In this document: one piece after another, positions 38,008 through 42,404 of the stretch | Layout of the letters: every line of letters starts with the position of its first letter | Numbering within the stretch: the stretch's first letter is position 1 | IMG/VR virus record: IMGVR_UViG_3300051212_000114 | Location: 1-42,404 of that record | DNA length: 42,404 nucleotides | Reading direction: 5' to 3' (one strand) | DNA from: a virus | Notes under the pieces: model-generated | What the model was told of the DNA's origin: nothing | The model's input: only the letters and a program-made list of their open reading frames with translations | The model's database searches: none | Position numbers and translations under genes: made by a program

Positions 38008-41000
38008 TTATACCTTTCCTACGGCAACTTGAATTACAGCAATATCTCCGCCGTCTTTGTCTTCTAATGCCTTTCCAATAATAGTTCCTAATTTAGGATC
38101 TAACGCTTTAACTGCTACTCCTGGTGTAGCTGATGTAGTTAGCATGTCACCTTTCTTAACACGACCAAGTACCTTACATGGAACACGACCTGCTAGAGCT
38201 ATCAATGCTCTTTGTCCAGCTAATCCATCGTTCATAATGTAAGCAGGATTTGTTGAAACTACGCCTGCAACTCTAGTGTCGGCGACCAGTGTAGTAGTTG
38301 TAACTTCAGCAGACCCGCCAAATACAAGAACAGTTCCTGCCTCGTACTCAGCGTCTGAGAGATACCATTCTGCAAGGTCAGCACCATACGTGGCTGCAAG
38401 ATTTCCGCTAGTGCTCCAGTTACCTGTAATAGTACCAGTTGCTGAGCTACTACCTGCATTTAATGATGTTGTATATAATGTTCCGCTTCTAGCGTCAATG
38501 AAACCAGTGCCAGTAGTTAAACTACTTGTTGAACCTAAACTCCAAGCACCTGTAATAGTACCAGCTTGGCTAACTGTACCAGTTGATAAGCTGTAGCTTC
38601 TTAGTGTTCCTGATGTAGTGTCAAGAACACTTGATGCACCTAAGCTCCAACTACCAGTTATAGTACCAGCAGTTGCGGCCGCACCAGTTGTTAGTGTTGT
38701 AGACTTTAAGCTACCAAGGCTAAAGTCAATTAAACTGCTAGATTGAACAGCCCATTGTCCTGTAATGCTACCAGCTGTTGCGGCCGCGCCAGTAGTGAAC
38801 GCAGTAGCTTTTAATGTTCCACCTGTAAAGTCCCAAGTTCCTAGTGCAGAAGTTACAGCATTTGCACCACTTGATCCAACTGCTGTTTGGAATTTAAATC
38901 CAGCAGGTGTAAAGAATTCAAGAGTGTTTGAAGCAACATCAAGAGCTTTAAAGCCGTCAACCTTTAATTGTTTAACGTCAAATTCTCCAGCACTGCCGTA
39001 TTTGGCAATAGTGTTCGCTGTACCGTCTGTTGAGACGCTGGTAATTGTAGCTGAGCCGCTGGTTCCAGCATAGGTCATTACACCAGTATTAGATGTGAAT
39101 TTTAAATTAAAACCTGCGTCTAATACGGTCTGAGCAGTTTCCTCTCTTGGTGCTGATGCACTACCTGAGAAGTTAGCTAGGATTGCTCCGTTGCCAATAT
39201 TTTCAATTTCACTCTTTGCAACACCGCCTGCTTTAATTCCTACCCAGCCATCGGTAATAGTAAAGTTAGCACTATCAAAACTTGCCAGTCCACTTGCAGC
39301 CTGTTTCTGTGCGGCTGTACCTGTTGGAGCAGATGCACTAGTACTAGCCAGCGTCATGCTTAACTTACTTTGGACAATGGCTGCACTAGCGTTAACGTCA
39401 GCGTTGACAATAACACCTGGATTAATTTGATAGTTAATTTGTGCGTTGGTTAAATCAACAACTGGACTGCCAACTGTGTGAGTAGCAGAAATGTTTCCTG
39501 TATTGATACCAAACTTAGTGTCAGTAGTTGTTGACAGTCTTTGTACTCCGTCAAGTCTGTTTGCACCATAGTTTGTTGAGCTATAGTAAAACACTTCATT
39601 GTTAACTTTAACGTATCCTGGACCTGAACCAAACGATGACGCATTAGCAACAGTAATAGTAGTAACATCTACTGCTAATAAACTGGTAATTGCTACTGCT
39701 AAAGTGGTTGGGGTAGCGTTTGTAAATGTTGCACTTAAATCGCCAGCAGTAGTAGCACTGACCATAATCTTGCTACCACCAACAAACGCAGCCAAGTCAC
39801 CGGCTGTAGGAGTACCTACATCTACATCTAGTAATTCTGATAATTGATCAAATAATCTTACCTGAGCATCAACATATGCTTTAGGGGCAGCATCGTTTAC
39901 GTCAGTAGGAGGTGCAAGGTTAATAACTTTATAATTGTTGGCATTGACGTTGCCCTTCATAGCCAACGAACCGTTCAGTGCTAGGTATCCAGGACCAACT
40001 AAGTTACTAGCTGATACAGGAGCACCGCCGTGATCAAGGCCTAAACGCTTGTCAATGTATCCTCGTGTTGCTGACTGTACAGGAACAGCATCAGGTGCGT
40101 TGTTGGTAAATGTTGCATCAGTTGAGAATTCACTAACAACAACGCCTCGTTTAAAACCAATACCGTCTAAGTTACTCAACGCAATAGACGCTGAGAATGT
40201 AACAGTACCAGTACCTTGGTCAACTGTAAAGAATCGACCTACACGGAAGATACCGTTTTGGTCAGTTGTAACATAGAATACACGACCAACACCTTCTTCG
40301 TAGCATTCGTTTTCTGGTTTACGGCTAATAGCAGGGTTACCATAAATTTGATATGGATAGTTGGTAGTTGAATAACCACCGGTACCAATATCTAAGAAGT
40401 CATGTCCTGTTGCACGGCAAGTACTAATACGTGTAGTAACTTGTCCTTGTGTTCCTTCAGGATAACCAATTCTTATAGTAGTAGCATCTACGTTACTAAA
40501 TGGTTTACTAATACCGCTTGCTACGTTTGTTCCAATAGTGATTTCTTTAGTAATGGTAGTTGTTGTAGCACTAGACCATGTACCAGGATCATACGGATAT
40601 GTTAGCGTGATGCTGGTTGTTGTAGAAGCAGTACAGATAAAGAATCCGTTGTAAATAGGATTGGTATTACCACTTACCTTATAGTATTTTCCTGTTTCAG
40701 GTGCAGTGGTAGAACCAAAGTTTAGAGTTACAGAGTATGGACCAGTTCCCGTCTTAGAACCAAATCCTGTTGCAGTAATGCTTGTTCCAAAACTAAAGCT
40801 GTTGGCTATAAATGTCATAGCACCAACGGCTGTGCTTAGTGTTAGATCGGAGCCACCCTTTGAAGTGCTAACTTTAATCTGTCCACTGCCTACGTTTGTG
40901 ATATAGTAAGTAGTTCCAGCAGTAATACCGCCGAATGCAGTTCCGCTGAACACAATAGTATTTCCAACATACAGATTAGTTGTAGTACTAATTGTAATCC

Positions 41001-42404
41001 AGTTTGTAGTTACTGTGGTTGCAGAAATAGTTCCACTGGTATTTGGATCAGTCTTATAAGCCAGTGTCATTTGCGATGTATTAACACCAGCAGTTGCAGT
41101 TACGTTTGTAGTTGAAGTAGCAGTCAATACTGGTACTAATACTGCATTATTGTCTCCAGCAACTTCAATGCTCAAGTTTGGTAAACTAGTATAGTTATAA
41201 CCTGGATTAACAACAGTAACAGTATCAATACTACCACCGCTAACAGTACAGGTAACTAACGCATCAATAGTTGCACCACCTCCAGTGATAGTAATTACTG
41301 GCGGAGTTAAGTAGCCGCTACCACCGTTAACAATAGTTACACTACCTAAAGTAGCAACTTTTGTTGCTGTAATATTTGTTCCGGCTGGCAAGTAGATAGC
41401 AGGACTAACTTTAAATTGTGTTAAACTGACAATTTCTGTTAGGTTAACGTTACCAGTTACAGTAGCACCAGTAATAACCATGCCAACATCAAGTGCCGCT
41501 GTGCTGGCCACAGTTACCAGTGTTTCTGATACAATTTTAGTAACCTGTCGTGGTCCGTTATATAGACTATTACCTTGACCTGATACGTTGACATAGCTGT
41601 CAACAGTCTGTGGAGTTAACTGCCACGGAGTGTCAAAAGTAATAAATCTTGTTTCTAATCCTGTACCGGTGATAGAATTAAAAGTTATTGCTGGAGTAAT
41701 AGTACCAGTACCACCAATGTTATATGCTGGTGTTTCTTCTAATTCAATATATGGCGGTCTTAAGCTGTTAAATGATAGATTACCACTTGGAGTACTGTCT
41801 GGTGCGGCGCTGATAGTCAGTGTAGTTGAATTGACAATTGCGCTAACAGTTTGTCCACTGATAAAACCGTTACCATTAATTTCCATCCCTTCGTGGATTC
41901 CTGTGGTATCGGTTACCACTAGTGTAGTGCCGGCACTACCAGTTGGATTGTAAGCTGTAATAATAGTTGCAGGTGTGCCTTCGTATTTTACTACAGTGTG
42001 AATTCTACCGTTCCAACCTGTGATATAAGTTCCCTTGTTCAACTGGTCAATAGTGGTCTGTTTGGCAATTGCTAGAATAGCCAAGCGAGTATCACCTACG
42101 TTTAGACCCATGGTCTTAGTTGGCTCTTGCCAGTCAACAGTTGAAACTTTAGCAGGATCGACGACTATCTTATAGTAGTTAAATGATGTGTCTGTTGATA
42201 GAACCGCTTGGTTAGCAGGTAATAGTTCACCGGTGCCTTCTGTTAAGTTATAGGTAATAACACGATAGATATCTGCCAGGTTGTCTGAGTATTGTAAAGC
42301 AGTACTCGGACGAGTTGGGTTTACGTTGGCAATGCCTAGATATTTGTTATTCTGTAGTGTTCTAATAGCAACAAGTTGTCCGTTGTACAATGAAGCAACA
42401 AGTC
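38008..42404 (-). CDS. Giant modular tail-fibre/virion protein (5' end outside window)
   Basis: The frame stays open to the right edge, so about 1,465 residues are visible and the true start lies outside. The internal TTG at 42390 is not supported as a start. The N-terminal 800 residues hold repeated beta modules: EGMEINGNGFISGQTVSAIV, GGSGYLTPPVITITGG, NPGYNYTSLPNLSIEVAG, SGTAFGGITAGTTYYI. A T4-like fibre module follows (GRVFYVTTDQNGIFRVGRFF, later NANNYKVINLAPPTDVNDAA). Near the end come about five 35-residue repeats of the TGAAATAGTITGSW type. The last 110 residues (GADLAEWYLSDAEYEAGTVL, later TRVAGVVSTNPAYIMN) resemble the Peptidase_G2/IMC-type self-cleaving end domain of fibre proteins. 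A host-recognition or fibre role is likely. Confidence 0.85.
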   Translation of the reverse strand, partial: LVASLYNGQLVAIRTLQNNKYLGIANVNPTRPSTALQYSDNLADIYRVITYNLTEGTGELLPANQAVLSTDTSFNYYKIVVDPAKVSTVDWQEPTKTMGLNVGDTRLAILAIAKQTTIDQLNKGTYITGWNGRIHTVVKYEGTPATIITAYNPTGSAGTTLVVTDTTGIHEGMEINGNGFISGQTVSAIVNSTTLTISAAPDSTPSGNLSFNSLRPPYIELEETPAYNIGGTGTITPAITFNSITGTGLETRFITFDTPWQLTPQTVDSYVNVSGQGNSLYNGPRQVTKIVSETLVTVASTAALDVGMVITGATVTGNVNLTEIVSLTQFKVSPAIYLPAGTNITATKVATLGSVTIVNGGSGYLTPPVITITGGGATIDALVTCTVSGGSIDTVTVVNPGYNYTSLPNLSIEVAGDNNAVLVPVLTATSTTNVTATAGVNTSQMTLAYKTDPNTSGTISATTVTTNWITISTTTNLYVGNTIVFSGTAFGGITAGTTYYITNVGSGQIKVSTSKGGSDLTLSTAVGAMTFIANSFSFGTSITATGFGSKTGTGPYSVTLNFGSTTAPETGKYYKVSGNTNPIYNGFFICTASTTTSITLTYPYDPGTWSSATTTTITKEITIGTNVASGISKPFSNVDATTIRIGYPEGTQGQVTTRISTCRATGHDFLDIGTGGYSTTNYPYQIYGNPAISRKPENECYEEGVGRVFYVTTDQNGIFRVGRFFTVDQGTGTVTFSASIALSNLDGIGFKRGVVVSEFSTDATFTNNAPDAVPVQSATRGYIDKRLGLDHGGAPVSASNLVGPGYLALNGSLAMKGNVNANNYKVINLAPPTDVNDAAPKAYVDAQVRLFDQLSELLDVDVGTPTAGDLAAFVGGSKIMVSATTAGDLSATFTNATPTTLAVAITSLLAVDVTTITVANASSFGSGPGYVKVNNEVFYYSSTNYGANRLDGVQRLSTTTDTKFGINTGNISATHTVGSPVVDLTNAQINYQINPGVIVNADVNASAAIVQSKLSMTLASTSASAPTGTAAQKQAASGLASFDSANFTITDGWVGIKAGGVAKSEIENIGNGAILANFSGSASAPREETAQTVLDAGFNLKFTSNTGVMTYAGTSGSATITSVSTDGTANTIAKYGSAGEFDVKQLKVDGFKALDVASNTLEFFTPAGFKFQTAVGSSGANAVTSALGTWDFTGGTLKATAFTTGAAATAGSITGQWAVQSSSLIDFSLGSLKSTTLTTGAAATAGTITGSWSLGASSVLDTTSGTLRSYSLSTGTVSQAGTITGAWSLGSTSSLTTGTGFIDARSGTLYTTSLNAGSSSATGTITGNWSTSGNLAATYGADLAEWYLSDAEYEAGTVLVFGGSAEVTTTTLVADTRVAGVVSTNPAYIMNDGLAGQRALIALAGRVPCKVLGRVKKGDMLTTSATPGVAVKALDPKLGTIIGKALEDKDGGDIAVIQVAVGKV
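38395..38830 (-). repeat. Roughly 105-bp repeats in the giant fibre gene
   Basis: A segment reading CCTGTAATAGTACCAG or a close variant on the plus strand recurs near 38423, 38549, 38653 and 38759, i.e. mostly 104-106 bases apart. The encoded protein repeats are about 35 residues (TTGAAATAGTITGSWSLG type). They form a regular shaft-like stretch before the C-terminal end domain. Confidence 0.8.

Overview
The window is an A+T-rich, tightly packed phage genome segment. Almost every gene is on the minus strand; phoH is the only plus-strand gene. The gene set is that of a T4-like, contractile-tailed marine or aquatic phage: family B DNA polymerase (gp43), sliding clamp (gp45), clamp-loader ATPase (gp44), a DsbA-like DNA-binding protein, a GroES-like co-chaperonin, PhoH, and many T4-superfamily structural proteins. 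A GTA-type holin, a DUF4337 protein and small Cys-rich proteins resemble proteins of phages of marine alphaproteobacteria. The host itself cannot be read from the sequence, so that assignment is an inference. No tRNA, integrase, insertion sequence or CRISPR array was seen, and no stretch over 300 bases lacks a gene.

Layout in minus-strand coordinates, left to right. 1-6595: replication and DNA modification. It holds a TGT-fold DpdA-like transglycosylase (cut by the window edge), two small proteins, the clamp, a one-domain nucleotide-sugar dehydrogenase, DNA polymerase, a membrane protein and the DsbA-like protein. 6603-14820: an operon of low-complexity and enzymatic proteins. Most start with a short peptide resembling the T4 capsid-targeting sequence plus a gp21-type cleavage site. 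The operon includes a Dps-like ferritin, an HxGH nucleotidyltransferase and a KxDG (ligase-like) protein, so I infer a set of head-internal cargo proteins. 14845-18640: a conserved unknown, full-length ClpA and a DnaJ-like protein. 18653-24568: the lysis and late region, with a signal-peptide protein, holin, DUF4337, radical SAM enzyme, coiled-coil protein, Rz1/Rz-like spanin pair, GH19 endolysin and two conserved late proteins. 24569-25435: plus-strand phoH with a structured leader and a shared bidirectional terminator. 25434-28140: clamp loader, two tiny Cys proteins, GroES-like protein, a conserved small protein, a truncated Pol III alpha-like protein and one more small protein. 28140-42404: virion fibre/baseplate-type proteins, including a subtilisin-family protease and a giant modular fibre protein that runs off the right edge.

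Two promoter classes can be read directly. Four sites match TTGAC(A/T/C)-N17-TATAAT exactly. They precede gp45, the DsbA/gp43 operon, dnaJ-clpA and the small-Cys/gp44 operon, which are the genes expected early. Six sites carry a T4-late-like (N)TAAATA box 18-39 bases before the start codons of presumed virion or lysis genes. Three of the four sigma70 promoters sit on or beside intrinsic terminators, so read-through from the upstream operon ends where the early transcript begins.
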